Assembly (NCBI GenBank): GCA_025965195.1
Contig: JAOPXK010000059.1
Location: 21,758-85,757, forward strand
Reading direction: 5' to 3'
Length of the DNA stretch: 64,000 nt
Source: Marmoricola sp.
GTDB taxonomy: Bacteria > Actinomycetota > Actinomycetes > Propionibacteriales > Nocardioidaceae
Shown here piece after piece: positions 7,037-16,225 of this stretch. The position numbers and the translations under genes were made by a program. Positions within the stretch are counted from its first letter, which is position 1, and each line of letters begins with the position of its first letter. The notes beneath the pieces are model-generated. The model saw nothing but the letters and a program-made list of their open reading frames with translations, searched no databases and was not told the DNA's origin.

Positions 7037-8718
7037 GCTTCACGCCCGATGTACCCGATGCCCCCGATGTGATCGTCGTCGGAGCCGGTCTGGCCGGGCT
7101 CGTTGCGACGCACGAGCTGGTGAAGGCCGGCAAGCGGGTGCTGGTCCTCGACCAGGAGAACCGCAACAACCTCGGCGGGCAGGCGTTCTGGTCACTCGGT
7201 GGTCTCTTCTTCGTGGACAGTCCCGAGCAGCGCCGGATGGGCATCAAGGACTCCAAGGAGCTCGCGATGCAGGACTGGCTCGGGTCGGCCGGCTTCGACC
7301 GGCTCGACGGCGATGACATCTGGGGTCGGCAGTGGGCCGATGCGTACGTCGAGTTCGCGGCCACCGAGAAGCGCGCCTACCTGCGCGATCTCGGGCTCAA
7401 GGTGCTGCCGTTCGTGGGTTGGGCGGAGAGGGGCAGCGGCTCGGCGACCGGTCACGGCAACTCGGTCCCGCGTTTCCACCTGACCTGGGGCACCGGCCCA
7501 GAGGTCGTCCGGGTCTTCGCGGAGCCGGTGCTCGAGGGGGAGAAGAAGGGCCTGGTGGAGTTCGCGTTCCGTCATCAGGTCGACGAGCTGGTCGTCGAGG
7601 ACGGCGCCGTCGTCGGCGTCCGCGGGACGGTGCTGGCTGCGTCGGATGACGCGCGTGGAGTGAAGTCCAACCGTGACAGGGCCGGCGACTTCGAGCTGCG
7701 TGCGGCCGCCGTGGTGGTCACCTCCGGCGGCATCGGCCACAACCACGAGCTGATCCGGGAGATCTGGCCGACCGACCGCCTCGGCCCGGCTCCGGACCAC
7801 ATGATCTCCGGCGTGCCTGCACACGTGGACGGCCGGATGCTGGCCATCACCGAGGGCGCCGGTGGCAACATCGTCAACCGCGACCGGCTCTGGGCCTACA
7901 CCGAGGGCATCCACAACTGGGACCCGATCTGGCCCGACCATGCGATCAGGATCATCCCCGGCCCGTCCTCGTTGTGGTTCGACGCCAACGGCAAGCGGAT
8001 GGCGTCGCCGAACTTCCCGGGCTTCGACTCGCTCGGCACGATGCGGGAGATCCTCGCGACGGGCCATGACTACTCGTGGTTCATCCTCACCCAGACGATC
8101 ATCGAGAAGGAGTTCGCGCTCTCGGGCTCCGAGCAGAACCCTGACATCACCAGCAAGGACATCAAGTTCATGCTCAAGAGCCGGGCTGCCAAGGGCGCGC
8201 CGGGCCCGGTCGAGGCGTTCAAGAAGAACGGTGAGGACTTCGTCGTCGCCGACACGATCGGTGAGCTCGTCGCGGGGATGAACAAGATCGCCCGCGGCCC
8301 GCAGCTGGACGCCGCCGACATCGAGGCGCAGATCGTGGCGCGAGACCGTGAGGTCGACAACGCGTTCTCCAAGGACCTTCAGCTGATGGCGATCCACAAC
8401 GCCCGGCGCTCGCGCACCGACAAGCTGGTCCGGGTCGCCAAGCCCCACAAGATCCTGGATCCGGCGCACGGCCCGCTGATCGCCGTACGCCTCAACATCC
8501 TCACCCGCAAGACCCTCGGCGGGCTGGAGACCAACCTGGACTCGCAGGTGATGAAGCCGGACGGGACGCCGTTCGCCGGTCTCTACGCCGCAGGCGAGGT
8601 GGCCGGCTTCGGTGGCGGTGGCGTGCACGGCTACAACGCCCTCGAGGGGACCTTCCTCGGCGGTTGCATCTTCTCCGGCCGGGCTGCCGGTCTGGCCCTC
8701 GCGAAGGAGCTGTCGTGA
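7033..8718 (+). CDS. FAD-binding dehydrogenase (Rv0785/KstD-like flavoprotein)
   Basis: A 561-residue flavoprotein of the FAD_binding_2 family. The dinucleotide-binding motif is at the N-terminus (DVIVVGAGLAGLVATHELVK) and the conserved C-terminal FAD-contact region is GLYAAGEVAGFGGGGVHGYN. Close relatives are annotated as FAD-binding dehydrogenases or 3-ketosteroid-delta1-dehydrogenase-like proteins (Rv0785 in M. tuberculosis). Specific steroid activity is not demonstrated by sequence. It overlaps the upstream TetR stop by 4 bp and the downstream SDR start by 4 bp, forming a three-gene operon. The nearby KstR-like box supports a sterol or lipid role. Confidence 0.8.
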   Translation: MSFTPDVPDAPDVIVVGAGLAGLVATHELVKAGKRVLVLDQENRNNLGGQAFWSLGGLFFVDSPEQRRMGIKDSKELAMQDWLGSAGFDRLDGDDIWGRQWADAYVEFAATEKRAYLRDLGLKVLPFVGWAERGSGSATGHGNSVPRFHLTWGTGPEVVRVFAEPVLEGEKKGLVEFAFRHQVDELVVEDGAVVGVRGTVLAASDDARGVKSNRDRAGDFELRAAAVVVTSGGIGHNHELIREIWPTDRLGPAPDHMISGVPAHVDGRMLAITEGAGGNIVNRDRLWAYTEGIHNWDPIWPDHAIRIIPGPSSLWFDANGKRMASPNFPGFDSLGTMREILATGHDYSWFILTQTIIEKEFALSGSEQNPDITSKDIKFMLKSRAAKGAPGPVEAFKKNGEDFVVADTIGELVAGMNKIARGPQLDAADIEAQIVARDREVDNAFSKDLQLMAIHNARRSRTDKLVRVAKPHKILDPAHGPLIAVRLNILTRKTLGGLETNLDSQVMKPDGTPFAGLYAAGEVAGFGGGGVHGYNALEGTFLGGCIFSGRAAGLALAKELS

Positions 8719-9518
8719 GCAGGGTGGCCCTGGTGACCGGGGCGTCCTCGGGGATCGGTCTGGCGACCGCGAAGACCCTGGTGGACAAGGGCTATCGCGT
8801 CCTCGGCACCACCCGTGACCCCGCAAGGCTGGCCGACGACGTTCGGGTGCCCGGCGTCGAGTACGTCGCGCTGGACCTCACCGACCCGGCCTCGATCGAG
8901 GCCTGCGCGGCAGCTGTCGGGGCCGTTGACGTGCTCGTGAACAACGCCGGCGAGAGCCAGTTCGGTGCCCTCGAGGAGGTGCCTCTCGACGCGATCGAGC
9001 GGCTCTTCCAGACCAACGTCTTCGGCGCCGTCCGCCTGACCCAGCTGCTCGTGCCGGGGATGCGGGAACGCGGCTTCGGGCGGGTCGTGATGGTCGGTTC
9101 GATGCTCGGCAGCTTTCCGCTGGCGTTCCGCTCGTCCTACTCCGCGTCGAAGTCGGCGATCCGCACCTTCGCCACCGCCTCGCGCCACGAGCTCTCGCCG
9201 TACGGCGTCTGGCTGACGACCGTCGAGCCGGGTTCGATCGCGACCGGCATCAGCGACCGGCGGACCACCTACCTGGCCGACGGTTCGCCGTACGCCCGCG
9301 ACTACAACACCGTCCTCAACATCCTGAACGGCAACGAGGCAAAGGGAATCTCCGCGGCCCGGGTGGCTGCCACGGTGCTCACCGCGATCGAAGCCGACCC
9401 GCCGGCCGTGCTGTACGCCGTGGGCAGCCGGGCCCCGCTGGTCTTCACCCTCCGCCGGATCGCACCGCGTGGCGTCGTCGAGAAGCTGATCTCGCGGGCG
9501 CACGGCCTCAAGCGCTGA
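8715..9518 (+). CDS. Short-chain dehydrogenase/reductase
   Basis: A 267-residue classical SDR. Motifs in order: TGASSGIG (cofactor), NNAG (core), and YSASKSA (catalytic Tyr and Lys). The extended C-terminus resembles the SDRs that act on bulky hydroxy or keto substrates. GTG 8715 overlaps the dehydrogenase stop (GTGA), and AAGGAG (8704-8709) lies just upstream. It probably works with the flavoprotein in one pathway. Confidence 0.85.
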   Translation: MSRVALVTGASSGIGLATAKTLVDKGYRVLGTTRDPARLADDVRVPGVEYVALDLTDPASIEACAAAVGAVDVLVNNAGESQFGALEEVPLDAIERLFQTNVFGAVRLTQLLVPGMRERGFGRVVMVGSMLGSFPLAFRSSYSASKSAIRTFATASRHELSPYGVWLTTVEPGSIATGISDRRTTYLADGSPYARDYNTVLNILNGNEAKGISAARVAATVLTAIEADPPAVLYAVGSRAPLVFTLRRIAPRGVVEKLISRAHGLKR

Positions 9519-9530
9519 CCTGCACCCGGG

Positions 9531-9536
9531 TACTTT
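9531..9536 (+). promoter_or_regulatory. -10 hexamer TACTTT, leaderless promoter
   Basis: TACTTT followed by six bases and the ATG at 9543; no Shine-Dalgarno. Confidence 0.45.
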
Positions 9537-9542
9537 CCTTCT

Positions 9543-10112
9543 ATGGAGCTGCCACGGATTGCAGTGATCACTGCCAGCACCCGCCCCGCGCGGGTCGGTC
9601 CGGCTGTCGCCGAGTGGGTGTACGCCGCGACAGCCGATCGCACCGACGCGACGTACGAGCAGGTCGACCTCGCCGACCAGGGGCTGCCGCTGCTCGACGA
9701 GCCGGAGCCGGCCGCGAGCCAGCACTACACGAAGGACCACACCAAGGCCTGGTCGGCGCTGGTGAAGCAGTACGACGGATTCGTGTTCGTCACGCCGGAG
9801 TACAACCGTGGCCTCCCCGCGGCACTGAAGAACGCGATCGACTTCCTCTACCCGGAGTGGAACGACAAGGCGGCCGGGCTCGTCGTCTACGGCTCGTCCG
9901 GGGGGCTCCGTGCTGCCGAGCAGCTCAAGTCCGTGCTGGGTGAGATGCAGGTGGCGACCGTGCGGGCCCAGGTGTCGATCTCGATCTATGACGACATGAC
10001 CGACTTCACGACGATGACTCCGCGGGACTACCAGGCCGGCAACCTGGCCGAGATGCTGCGGCAGACTGCTCGCTGGGCGGGTGCGCTGCGGACACTGCGG
10101 CAGCCCGGCTGA
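9543..10112 (+). CDS. NAD(P)H-dependent FMN reductase (flavodoxin-like fold)
   Basis: A 189-residue protein of the NADPH-dependent FMN reductase family. The phosphate-binding loop after beta-1 is visible (ITASTRPARVGPAVAEWV), as is the conserved FVTPEYNRGLPAALKNAIDF segment that contacts flavin. Such enzymes supply reduced flavin or reduce quinones and azo compounds in the cytoplasm. It is transcribed on its own, probably from a leaderless promoter. Confidence 0.85.
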   Translation: MELPRIAVITASTRPARVGPAVAEWVYAATADRTDATYEQVDLADQGLPLLDEPEPAASQHYTKDHTKAWSALVKQYDGFVFVTPEYNRGLPAALKNAIDFLYPEWNDKAAGLVVYGSSGGLRAAEQLKSVLGEMQVATVRAQVSISIYDDMTDFTTMTPRDYQAGNLAEMLRQTARWAGALRTLRQPG

Positions 10113-10130
10113 CCACACGAAGGGATGACC

Positions 10131-12050
10131 ATGCGTCGTCTGATCTCTGGACTCGTTGCACTGAGCGTCGTACTCGGCGTTGCCGCGTGCAGCGTGCCCG
10201 GCTTCGGGGACAAGCCGGATGGCGCGGTCAAGGACCTGGCTCAGGGACTCTCGAGCCGTCAGCTCGGCAAGGTGGCCTTCGTCGGTGAGACCCACCAGGC
10301 CATCCAGCAGAAGCTCGACGCGCTCCTCGTCGGCGTGAGCGACCTGCACGCCGACGTACAGGCCGGGCCGGTGAAGACCAGCGGCAGCACGGCGACCGCC
10401 CAGCTCGTCTGGCACTGGACGGTCTCCGGCAAGACAGGCAAGACAGGCAAGACAGGCAAGACATGGAGCTATCCCGTCACGGCGAGCCTGAAGAAGGTCA
10501 GCGGCGACTGGGACGTCGAGTGGAGCCCGTCCCTCGTCGAACCGTCGCTCAAGACCGGGGAGACACTCGAGCAGACCAGGGTGCCGGCGAAGCGGGGCGA
10601 CATCATCGGAGCCCGCGATGTCCCGCTCGTCACGCCACGCGCTGTCACGCGTTTCGGCATCGACAAGACCAAGGTCCCCGCCGGCGCAGTGGACCACTCG
10701 GCACGGGCCCTGGCGGACCTCCTCGGGATCGATCCGGCGAAGTACCAGAAGCTGGTCGACGCAGCGGGCCCGAAGGCATTCGTGCCGGCGCTCGTGCTCC
10801 GCCGCGTCGATGTGACCGACGCGCTCCACAACGGCTACAAGTCGATCCCCGGGGCGCGCGCACTCGACGACGAGCTGCCTCTTGGGCCGACCAAGGACTT
10901 CGCGGCAGCGTTGCTCGGCACCGTCGGTCCCGCGACCGCCGAGATCATCAAGAAGTCCAAGGGCCGGATCGAGGCTGGCGACGACGTCGGCCTGTCGGGC
11001 CTCGAGCAGCGCTACGACGAGCAGCTGGCCGGCACTCCCGGGACGAAGATCGTGGCGGTGAACGACAAGGGTGCGGCTCGTGAGCTGTTCTCCGCGCCGC
11101 CGGTCGACGGGCGGCCGCTCACCACGACCCTCGACGACAGGCTCGAGGCTGCTGCCCAGAACGCACTGGCCGACGTCGTCCCGGCGAGTGCGATCGTGGC
11201 GATCCGGCCCTCGACGGGCGCGGTCCTCGCCGTCGCAAGCGGGCCCGGCTCGAAGGGGTACAACACCGCGACGATCGGTCAGTACGCGCCGGGTTCGACC
11301 TTCAAGGTGGTCACCTCACTGGCCCTGCTGCGTGCCGGGCTCACCGAGAACTCGATCATGCCCTGCGATCCGCAGCAGGTGGTGAACGGGAAGTCGTTCA
11401 AGAACTACAGCGACTACCCGCCTTCGCGGATGGGCCGGATCACCCTCAAGGTGGCGCTGGCGAACTCCTGCAACACCGCGTTCATCTCGCAACGGGACAA
11501 GATCACCCCTGCCGGACTCAGGAGCGCGGCGGCAACCTTGGGCTTCGGCGTCGACCACGACACCGGCTTCCCGACGTTCTTCGGGGAGCTGCCGGGGACG
11601 GCGGGCGAGACGGACGCGGCCGCGGACATGATCGGGCAGGGCAAGGTGCTCGCCTCCCCGTTCGCGATGGCGACCGTGGTGGCCTCGGTCGTGAAGGGCG
11701 TCACCGTCGTGCCCCATCTGATCCTCACCCCGGCTTCCGGGACGCAGACCCCTTCGCCCACGTCGCCGGCGGGATCCCGCCTCACCGGGAAGGAGCAGGC
11801 CCAGCTCGAGGACATGATGCGCGCAGTCGTGGAGCAGGGCAGCGGGGCCTTCCTCCAGTCCGAACCCGGCCCGCCCGTGCTCGCGAAGACCGGCACGGCG
11901 GAGTACGGCGACACCCCGCCGCTGCCCACCCATGCCTGGATGGTCGCCGCCCATGGTGACCTCGCCGTTGCCGTCTTCGTGGCGGACGGGTCGTCCGGCG
12001 CGGGGACCGCCGGGCCGATCCTGAAGCAGTTCCTCGACGCCGCCAACTAG
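10131..12050 (+). CDS. Penicillin-binding protein, lipoprotein transpeptidase (class B type)
   Basis: A 639-residue membrane-anchored transpeptidase. ATG 10131 is chosen over ATG 10125 because GAAGGG (10119-10124) is then six bases away. The signal peptide ends in lipobox GVAAC. Next come an NTF2-like MecA_N-type domain (~25-145), a PBP dimer domain, and the transpeptidase domain with all three motifs: STFK (Ser389), SCN (Ser446) and KTGT (Lys586). Domain order matches the actinobacterial PbpA/PBP2a-like proteins with an NTF2-like N-terminal domain. It should cross-link peptidoglycan outside the membrane. A short Lys-Thr-Gly repeat lies in the N-terminal domain. Stop codon TAG. Confidence 0.9.
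   Translation: MRRLISGLVALSVVLGVAACSVPGFGDKPDGAVKDLAQGLSSRQLGKVAFVGETHQAIQQKLDALLVGVSDLHADVQAGPVKTSGSTATAQLVWHWTVSGKTGKTGKTGKTWSYPVTASLKKVSGDWDVEWSPSLVEPSLKTGETLEQTRVPAKRGDIIGARDVPLVTPRAVTRFGIDKTKVPAGAVDHSARALADLLGIDPAKYQKLVDAAGPKAFVPALVLRRVDVTDALHNGYKSIPGARALDDELPLGPTKDFAAALLGTVGPATAEIIKKSKGRIEAGDDVGLSGLEQRYDEQLAGTPGTKIVAVNDKGAARELFSAPPVDGRPLTTTLDDRLEAAAQNALADVVPASAIVAIRPSTGAVLAVASGPGSKGYNTATIGQYAPGSTFKVVTSLALLRAGLTENSIMPCDPQQVVNGKSFKNYSDYPPSRMGRITLKVALANSCNTAFISQRDKITPAGLRSAAATLGFGVDHDTGFPTFFGELPGTAGETDAAADMIGQGKVLASPFAMATVVASVVKGVTVVPHLILTPASGTQTPSPTSPAGSRLTGKEQAQLEDMMRAVVEQGSGAFLQSEPGPPVLAKTGTAEYGDTPPLPTHAWMVAAHGDLAVAVFVADGSSGAGTAGPILKQFLDAAN
10428..10463 (+). repeat. Four tandem 9-nt units in the PBP gene
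   Basis: GGCAAGACA is repeated four times with no change, encoding GKTGKTGKTGKT within the N-terminal domain. This perfect short repeat is prone to slippage and could vary in copy number between strains. Confidence 0.9.
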
Positions 12051-12096
12051 CGTCCGCGACACGACAGCGTCGCGCCGTTGACCGGGCCCGCACCGC

Positions 12097-12102
12097 TAGC
12101 CT
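12097..12102 (+). promoter_or_regulatory. -10 hexamer TAGCCT, leaderless promoter
   Basis: TAGCCT, six bases, then ATG 12109. Confidence 0.5.
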
Positions 12103-12108
12103 GCACCC

Positions 12109-12471
12109 ATGAATGTTGTCTTGTGGATTGTTGCCGGTGTCCTGGCCGCCGCCTACCTCGGTGCCGGATTCCTCAAGCTCACCACCGCGAAGGACGCGCT
12201 GGTGGAGAAGGGGATGGCCTGGGCCGCGGACTTCGGACCGAAGCACATCAAGCTGATCGGTGCGGCCGAGCTGGTCGGTGCGGTCGGTCTGATCCTGCCG
12301 TGGGCCCTCGACGTGGCACCGAAGCTCACGCCGATTGCCGCGACCTGCCTTGCCCTGTTGATGATTGGCGCGGTCGCGACCCACGTGAAGCGTGGCGACG
12401 CGCCCAAGGATGCGGTTCCGTCCGCCGTACTGGCTCTGCTCTCGATCTTCGTCGCCGCCGGCCGCTTCTGA
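12109..12471 (+). CDS. DoxX-family membrane protein
   Basis: A 120-residue protein with four predicted transmembrane helices, starting with ILW-type hydrophobic sequence (VVLWIVAGVLAAAYLGAGF). The pattern LGAGFLKL followed by IGAAELVGAVGLILPW is typical of DoxX-like proteins. The family is linked to thiosulfate:quinone oxidoreductase in archaea, and to redox homeostasis with SodA and SseA in mycobacteria; the role here is unknown. Confidence 0.8.
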   Translation: MNVVLWIVAGVLAAAYLGAGFLKLTTAKDALVEKGMAWAADFGPKHIKLIGAAELVGAVGLILPWALDVAPKLTPIAATCLALLMIGAVATHVKRGDAPKDAVPSAVLALLSIFVAAGRF

Positions 12472-12498
12472 GTCAGTGCCGGCCGGCGCCGACACGAC

Positions 12499-12504
12499 TA
12501 CCCT
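12499..12504 (+). promoter_or_regulatory. -10 hexamer TACCCT, leaderless promoter
   Basis: TACCCT, seven bases, then GTG 12512. Confidence 0.5.
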
Positions 12505-12511
12505 GTGTCGC

Positions 12512-13408
12512 GTGCCGAGCCTGCAGCACGAGGTACTCACCCGGGTCATCCCGCTCATGCGTCGCGGCAAGTCGACCGACGACATCGAGGCGCTCCGCGG
12601 CGCGCTGATGGCGCAGAACCGCAAGGCTCGCGAGAGTCCGCCGCACGGAGTGCGCAAGGGCCGCCAGATCACCATCGCGAACGACCCGGGCTTCGCCGTC
12701 TTCACACTCGTCCGATCCGGTCGCGAGCCGACCCGGACGGTCTTCTACCTGCACGGCGGCTCCTACTGCAAGCCGTCGGACCCGAGGCAGTGGGCGTACG
12801 CCGCGAGGCTGGCCGACTCGATCAATGCCCGGCTGGTCTTCCCGGCGTACCCGCTGGGGCCGGAGTTCACCTTCCGCGACTCACACGACGCGATGGCCGA
12901 GCTGTTCGCCCAGACTGCCGCGGTCTCCCCTGACGGGGTCGTGCTCGTCGGAGACTCGGCCGGCGGTGGCTATGCCCTCTCCCTGGCCCAGACGTTGCGG
13001 GACCTCTGCGGACCCCAGCCGTCGCACCTGGTGCTGGTCACGCCCTGGGTCGACCTGACCGGCAACGCTCCGGGCACCAGGGAGGCGGCCGAGTACGACC
13101 CCTGGCTCAACATCGACCTGATGCCGGCGTACGCCGGATTCTGGGTCGGCTCCCCGGACCCGGCGGACCTGCTCGACCCGAGGGCCAGCCCCGGGCTCGG
13201 CCACCTCAACGGGCTGCCTCCGGCACTGATGTTCAGCGGCACCCGCGACCTGCTCTATCCAGCCTGCGAGGCGCTGTTCGCGCGTGCTGAGGAGTCGGAC
13301 TGGGCGCTGGAGTTCGTGGTGGCGGAGGGTCTGTTGCACGCCTATCCGCTGCTGCCGATCCCGGAGGCTCGCGAGGCGTTCGCCCACGCCGTCCGGTTCA
13401 TCAGATGA
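12512..13408 (+). CDS. Alpha/beta hydrolase of the hormone-sensitive-lipase family
   Basis: A 298-residue serine esterase. The oxyanion motif HGGSYC (HGGG-like) precedes the nucleophile elbow GDSAGGG; the acid is probably the Asp in GTRDLLYPA and the base the His in LLHAYPLL. It lacks a signal peptide, so it acts inside the cell, presumably on short- or medium-chain acyl esters. GTG 12512 fits the leaderless promoter; the frame remains open further upstream but overlaps the DoxX gene without coding character. Confidence 0.85.
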   Translation: MPSLQHEVLTRVIPLMRRGKSTDDIEALRGALMAQNRKARESPPHGVRKGRQITIANDPGFAVFTLVRSGREPTRTVFYLHGGSYCKPSDPRQWAYAARLADSINARLVFPAYPLGPEFTFRDSHDAMAELFAQTAAVSPDGVVLVGDSAGGGYALSLAQTLRDLCGPQPSHLVLVTPWVDLTGNAPGTREAAEYDPWLNIDLMPAYAGFWVGSPDPADLLDPRASPGLGHLNGLPPALMFSGTRDLLYPACEALFARAEESDWALEFVVAEGLLHAYPLLPIPEAREAFAHAVRFIR

Positions 13409-13459
13409 GCCGCCGCCGTCCCGCTGGTTCATCCATGGCTGCCCGTAACAACCGATTTG

Positions 13460-13465
13460 TAGGCT
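13460..13465 (+). promoter_or_regulatory. -10 hexamer TAGGCT, leaderless zwf promoter
   Basis: TAGGCT, six bases, then ATG 13472. Confidence 0.5.
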
Positions 13466-13471
13466 GGTGAC

Positions 13472-14899
13472 ATGGCGGAGCAGACAACGGTCATCTTGTT
13501 CGGCGCAACCGGTGACCTGTCCCGGCGCAAACTCCTTCCGGGCCTGCTGCATCTCGTGCTGGCCGGCCTGATCCAGGAGCTGCGCATCGTCGGCACCTCA
13601 CTGGAGGACTACACCGAGGAGACCTTCCGTGAGTTCGCGCTCCGGGCCGTCAAGGAGTTCGCGACGTTCGAGATCACCGACGAGCAGTGGGGCAACTTCG
13701 CCAAGCGGCTCTACTTCGCGCGCAGCGACGGTGGCATCGACGAGCTGAAGGCGACGGTCAAGCGGGCCGAGGAGGGCCTCTCCGACCAAAGCATGCGGCT
13801 GCACTACCTCTCGGTGCCGCCCAAGGCCGCGCTGACCGTGGTGAAGGAGCTCGAGGCCGCAGATCTCGTCGAGGGCAGCCGGATCATCATGGAGAAGCCG
13901 TTCGGCACCGACCTCGCCTCGGCCGTTGCGCTGAACAGCTCGCTGCACGAGGTCTTCGACGAGTCGCAGATCTTCCGGATCGACCATTTCCTCGGCAAGG
14001 AAGCGGCGCTCAACATCCTCGCGTTCCGGTTCGCGAACGGGCTCTTCGAGCCGATCTGGCACCGGCACTTCATCGACCACATCCAGATCGACGTACCCGA
14101 GACGCTGGCGCTGGATGACCGGGCCGGGTTCTACGAGGCGACGGGCGCCTATCGCGACATGGTCGTCACCCACCTGATGCAGGTGCTCGCGTTCACCGCG
14201 ATGGAGCCGCCGTCCGCCCTGGAACCGGCTTCGATCACCGAGGAGAAGAACAAGGTCTTCCGGTCCATCAAGCCGATCCAGCCGTCGGACGTCGTGCGTG
14301 GTCAGTACGTCGGCTACCGGGATCTGGACGGCGTCGCCCGCGACTCGGAGACCGAGACCTTCATCGCCCTGCGGTGCGAGATCGACAACTGGCGGTGGGC
14401 GGGCGTGCCGTTCTTCCTTCGCACCGGCAAGCAGCTCGCGGAGGGCCAGCGGATCATCTCGATCGCGTTCAAGGAGCCACCGCAGTCGATGTTCCCCGAG
14501 GGTTCCGGGGTCGGGCAGCAGGGACCCGACCACCTGACGTTCGACCTGGCGGACGCGGCCAAGGTGTCGCTGTCGTTCTACGGCAAGCGACCAGGTCCGG
14601 GCTTCCGGCTCGACAAGGTCTCGATGCAGTTCTCGGTCGAGGAGACCGGCTGGGCCGGCTCGGTCCTCGAGGCCTACGAACGGTTGATCTACGACGCCAT
14701 CCACGGCGACCACACCCTGTTCACGACCGCCGAAGGTCTGGAGCGGTTGTGGGAGATCTCCCAGCCGCTGCTGGACAGTCCGCCGCCGGTCCGTCCGTAT
14801 GCGCCCGGGTCGTGGGGCCCCAACCAGATCCACCAGCTGATCGCTCCACGTACCTGGCGGCTGCCCTTCGAGCGACGCTGGCGCTCCACCAATCGCTGA
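13472..14899 (+). CDS. zwf: Glucose-6-phosphate 1-dehydrogenase
   Basis: A 475-residue enzyme of the oxidative pentose phosphate pathway that oxidises glucose 6-phosphate to 6-phosphogluconolactone with NADP+. The NADP-binding loop is GATGDLSRRKLLPGL; the substrate signature RIDHFLGKE contains catalytic His172. It is somewhat shorter than the ~500-residue norm but is intact. There is no pgl, opcA or transaldolase next to it, unlike the usual actinobacterial zwf operon, so this may be a second, stand-alone copy. Its stop codon TGA is the first three bases of a TGACCCGGC inverted repeat. Confidence 0.93.
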   Translation: MAEQTTVILFGATGDLSRRKLLPGLLHLVLAGLIQELRIVGTSLEDYTEETFREFALRAVKEFATFEITDEQWGNFAKRLYFARSDGGIDELKATVKRAEEGLSDQSMRLHYLSVPPKAALTVVKELEAADLVEGSRIIMEKPFGTDLASAVALNSSLHEVFDESQIFRIDHFLGKEAALNILAFRFANGLFEPIWHRHFIDHIQIDVPETLALDDRAGFYEATGAYRDMVVTHLMQVLAFTAMEPPSALEPASITEEKNKVFRSIKPIQPSDVVRGQYVGYRDLDGVARDSETETFIALRCEIDNWRWAGVPFFLRTGKQLAEGQRIISIAFKEPPQSMFPEGSGVGQQGPDHLTFDLADAAKVSLSFYGKRPGPGFRLDKVSMQFSVEETGWAGSVLEAYERLIYDAIHGDHTLFTTAEGLERLWEISQPLLDSPPPVRPYAPGSWGPNQIHQLIAPRTWRLPFERRWRSTNR

Positions 14900-14953
14900 C
14901 CCGGCAGAAGTTCACGCCCGATCGACGCCGAGCGCGTGAACTTCTGCCGGGTC
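14897..14953 (+). repeat. Stop-codon-anchored inverted repeat after zwf
   Basis: The zwf stop begins TGACCCGGC. From 14898 to 14917 a 20-base arm (GACCCGGCAGAAGTTCACGC) is matched perfectly by its complement at 14934-14953, with a 16-base loop. There is no T-tract. It lies 28 bp before the next gene's start, overlapping the -35 zone of that promoter, so it could be a terminator and also affect the downstream promoter. Confidence 0.85.
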
Positions 14954-14967
14954 GGCGATGGCCACCG

Positions 14968-14973
14968 TAGGCT
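14968..14973 (+). promoter_or_regulatory. -10 hexamer TAGGCT, leaderless promoter
   Basis: TAGGCT, seven bases, then GTG 14981. Confidence 0.5.
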
Positions 14974-14980
14974 CTGCGCC

Positions 14981-16195
14981 GTGACCAATCCTTCCTTCGA
15001 GCTCGACCAGGACCACCTCGATCTGCGCGACTGGGTCCACACCTTCGCCGCCGACGTCGTACGACCGGCCGCTTCCGAGTGGGACGAGCGCGAGGAGTTC
15101 CCATGGCCGGTGCTCGAGGAGGCCGCCAAGATCGGGCTCTACTCACTCGACTTCTTTGCCACCCAGAGCTTCGACAAGACCGGCCTCGGCATCCCGGTGG
15201 CCATGGAGGAACTCTTCTGGGGTGACGCCGGAATCGGCCTCTCCATCGTGGGTACGGCGCTGGCGGCGGCGGGCCTGAGCTCCAACGGAACGCCCGAGCA
15301 GGTCGGAGAGTGGGCGCCGCAGATGTTCGGGAGCCCGGGCGATCTCAAGCTGGCGGCGTTCTGTTCCTCCGAGCCCGACGCGGGTTCCGATGTCGGGGCG
15401 ATGCGCACCCGGGCGGTGTACGACGAGGCGACCGACGAATGGGTCCTCAACGGCACCAAGACCTGGGCCACCAACGGAGGCCTGGCCGACATCCACGTGA
15501 TCACTGCCGTGGTCGACCCCGAACTGCGTACTCGCGGGCAGGCGAGCTTCGTCGTCCCGCCTGGAACCAAGGGCCTGGCGCAGGGGCAGAAGTTCACCAA
15601 GCACGGCATCCGGGCGTCCCACACCGCCGAGGTGGTGCTCGACAACTGCCGGGTGCCGGGCCGCTGCCTGCTGGGGGGCAAGGACAGGCTCGACACCAAG
15701 CTGGCGAAGGCGCGTGAGGGCGGCCGGGGTGGCGGGCAGCCGTCGATGGCGACCTTCGAGCGGACCCGTCCGGCCGTCGGTGCCCAGGCGATCGGGATCG
15801 CGCGGGCGGCGTACGAGATCGCGCTGGACTATGCGAAGACCCGCGAACAGTTCGGCAAGCCGATCATCGAGAACCAGGCCATTGCGTTCACGCTCGCGGA
15901 CATGGCCACCTCGATCGAGGCGTCGCGGCTGCTGGTGTGGCGGGCGGCGTGGATGGCCAGCCAGGGTAAGGCGTTCACGCAGGCCGAGGGCTCGATGTCG
16001 AAGCTGTTCGCCGGCGAGACCGCCGTCCGGGTGACCGAGCGGGCCATGCAGATCCTGGGTGGCAATGGCTACACCCGCGAGTACCCGGTCGAGCGGATGG
16101 CGCGGGACGCCAAGATCTACACGATCTTCGAGGGCACCTCGGAGATCCAGCGCCTGGTGATCGCCCGGTCGATCTCGGGCGCGCCGATTCGCTGA
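14981..16195 (+). CDS. Acyl-CoA dehydrogenase
   Basis: A 404-residue flavin-dependent acyl-CoA dehydrogenase. It contains the first family signature region ([16 protein letters not shown]), an FAD/ETF-contact region, and the C-terminal pattern [20 protein letters not shown] followed by [15 protein letters not shown]; the Glu of YTIFEGT is at the usual catalytic position. GTG 14981 fits a leaderless promoter; extending upstream would run into the zwf inverted repeat. Chain-length preference cannot be told. Stand-alone gene, convergent with the nickel permease. Confidence 0.88.
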   Translation: MTNPSFELDQDHLDLRDWVHTFAADVVRPAASEWDEREEFPWPVLEEAAKIGLYSLDFFATQSFDKTGLGIPVAMEELFWGDAGIGLSIVGTALAAAGLSSNGTPEQVGEWAPQMFGSPGDLKLAAFCSSEPDAGSDVGAMRTRAVYDEATDEWVLNGTKTWATNGGLADIHVITAVVDPELRTRGQASFVVPPGTKGLAQGQKFTKHGIRASHTAEVVLDNCRVPGRCLLGGKDRLDTKLAKAREGGRGGGQPSMATFERTRPAVGAQAIGIARAAYEIALDYAKTREQFGKPIIENQAIAFTLADMATSIEASRLLVWRAAWMASQGKAFTQAEGSMSKLFAGETAVRVTERAMQILGGNGYTREYPVERMARDAKIYTIFEGTSEIQRLVIARSISGAPIR

Positions 16196-16225
16196 GCGGT
16201 CAGGCTCGGCGGGACCAGCAGAGGG

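Noticed and set aside
8631..10829. Very long open frame on the minus strand
   Set aside because: It is antisense to the SDR, FMN reductase and PBP genes, has Arg/Gly-rich composition typical of shadow frames in GC-rich DNA, and lacks any domain. The same applies to minus-strand frames at 3535-4704, 7192-8826 and 60356-63493 and the plus-strand frame at 24979-26652.
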